Below are positions 62,394 through 64,000 of a DNA stretch of 64,000 nt, piece after piece. Within the stretch, counting starts at the first letter, position 1; every line of letters starts with the position of its first letter. The position numbers and the translations under genes were made by a program. Source of the DNA: Luidia sarsii (Eukaryota; Echinodermata; Asteroidea; Paxillosida; Luidiidae); assembly GCA_949987565.1 (NCBI GenBank), contig OX465113.1, forward strand, positions 3,905,460-3,969,459, written 5' to 3'. Under the pieces are notes generated by a model that was not told where the DNA came from, ran no database searches, and saw nothing but the letters and a program-made list of their open reading frames with translations.

Positions 62394-62740
62394 TAATTGG
62401 TTAATCGAACGTATCCATAGTTTTGTGGGACGCCATTGCAAGACCGCTTGTTTATTTTCCTGTGATGTACTTTTCCATGTGGGAATACATTCGTTACAAG
62501 TGGCTGTCTGAAGCTGAACCTCCATTAGACCTATCACGACAAGGGGCCTCCGCGTGTCTCAATGAGTGCACGCCTGCGTGGCTTTCATGTCATTCTTTCA
62601 CTCTTCATTATAATTATGTATCAGACATGTAGAAAGCCTGTAAACGTTTCGATGTGTACATGACCTTCCTGAAAGGCAGACCAATATCATTGGTATTGGA
62701 AGTGTCACCCTTGGATCCCAGAATGATTATTCCTTTTATA

Positions 62741-62932
62741 GGTCTCTTGTCAAAAAAGATCATCCGGTTGAGTGCCGGTCGAATTCATCCGACCGGTAAA
62801 ATTTCCCCCCGGTAGAAAGCCGATTGTACTGGACTCTGGGGTGAAAAATACACGATGGCTATCCGGTGGAAACGACATCGGACGGGTCAAATCATCTGAT
62901 ACCCAACCGATGATCTTTTGGACAAGAGGCCT
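62741..62932 (-). mobile_element. TA-flanked MITE with 25-bp terminal inverted repeats (copy 2)
   Basis: 192 bp, opposite in orientation to 10289-10477 and about 90% identical by eye. Ends GGTCTCTTGTCAAAAAAGAT and ATCTTTTGGACAAGAGGCCT. Flanked by TA at 62739-62740 and 62933-62934. Confidence 0.88.
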
Positions 62933-62934
62933 TA

Positions 62935-64000
62935 TTAAACAAGAAAGCAAACTTTCAACGACAAATCACATCCTATTTGTTTTATTTATTCACAGGTTCT
63001 GTATATGGGTCAGAGCCTGATCTCGGGAGTCGCATACTTAAAACAGGCTATTGGATTTTTTTAGTACAGTACATGTATGCATGTTACCGGTGACTGTACA
63101 CAAGTATCCTCACCCGACAACCTTTTACAAAAATGCACCAAATTAAAGGGAAAAGGGAACTTACAAAGAAAAAAATCCATAAAAATCTGTAGCAAAAATT
63201 ATAATATAGGAAAGATTTTTTTTCAAGATATGATGAAATACTCTTGAACAATTAGTGGGTTTTTGGGGAGGGGATGGGGATATGGCAAGTTACTTAAAAT
63301 CTACAGCTTGAGTTTTATTTACAATTTAAAAGTGATAACTTGTGCAAAAAATAAATATATGTTTGCTAAAAAATAGTCTAATATATCACAAAAAACCATG
63401 TATACACCACTGATTTGTGTTAGTTCATTACTGGTTTTATTTATTTATTTTTAAAAACTGGATTCTATACACAAAATTATACAACAGATGTCTAGTGATA
63501 AGAGTGAACTGACCGTCCGATTAGCCTACAGAAGTACTGCCCAAGCTTGTTTTAAGAAATAAAATTCCCCCGCCCAAATTGACAAACATAATTATCACCC
63601 GCTACTTGTAAGTTAGCAATGGGATCTTGCGATGGGATCTTGTAGAGCAGTGATACAAGTGCGGGGATAATTCCGTCAATGACAGACCACAGCAGCCATA
63701 GAACCCCTGTTTCGGTGCTGACTCGAAACAGACTGCTCAGCGTGACAGTTGAAAGGGAGGAGAGGATTCAAGCATGGGGTCAGGGGACAGCCGGTTTGAA
63801 ATTGCAGCTCCAAAAAAAGGGGTTGACCACACGGTTGGCTTGCTACCTTCAAAACGGCCGTTCTGCCTGAGCACACTGGTCACTGACGGGCAAGACTAAT
63901 AACTTGCCACAGCCGCCCGATTGATGAGAATTCTGTTAGTCGGAATTTTCACTTCCATCCACTCTGTATCTGAGACGACGAGAGTAAGTCAAAGTCAATA
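62935..64000. other. Stretch without recognised gene
   Basis: A/T-rich to about 63,600, then ordinary composition. The short open frames near 63,680-63,870 overlap on both strands and show no known motif. Confidence 0.5.

Overview
The window is animal genomic DNA: GT-AG introns, exons separated by hundreds of bases, and many dispersed and tandem repeats. The gene content (a MAST kinase, secreted F-type lectins with a PAN domain, DIRS-type retroelements, many short inverted-repeat elements) suggests a marine invertebrate deuterostome, perhaps an echinoderm. That placement is an inference, since no ribosomal or mitochondrial marker is present.

Region 1 (1-21,000, + strand) is the 3' two-thirds of a MAST (microtubule-associated serine/threonine) kinase gene. 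Thirteen exons join in frame into 1,230 codons plus a stop. They cover the end of the DUF1908 domain, a polyglutamine tract, a complete AGC kinase domain, a serine-rich linker, a PDZ domain split by an intron, and a long Ser/Pro then Lys/Ser tail. The 5' exons lie outside the window. The introns are packed with minisatellites, at least four families of short inverted-repeat elements and two LINE relics. A long, repeat-poor 3' UTR or intergenic stretch follows.

Region 2 (21,232-26,726) is a nearly full-length but frameshifted DIRS-type retrotransposon. It has inverted terminal repeats, an internal complementary region, gag-like, RT/RNase H and tyrosine recombinase segments. Beside it lies a 7.1 kb satellite of a 20-bp unit (26,786-33,880) with higher-order structure.

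Region 3 (34,100-38,330 and 53,430-60,110) is a segmental duplication. Each copy carries a complete five-exon minus-strand gene for a secreted F-type lectin plus PAN protein (263 and 261 residues) and a 24-bp minisatellite downstream of it. Copy A appears to be interrupted by about 12.6 kb (39.33-52.0 kb) absent from copy B. That insert holds a 151-bp tandem satellite carrying a tRNA-like B box, SINEs, foldback elements and a compact 1.88 kb element. The compact element has DIRS architecture but only a tyrosine recombinase gene, interrupted by one stop codon, and is the most unusual structure seen.

Region 4 (60,110-64,000) holds short inverted-repeat elements and foldbacks, with no gene that I recognise.
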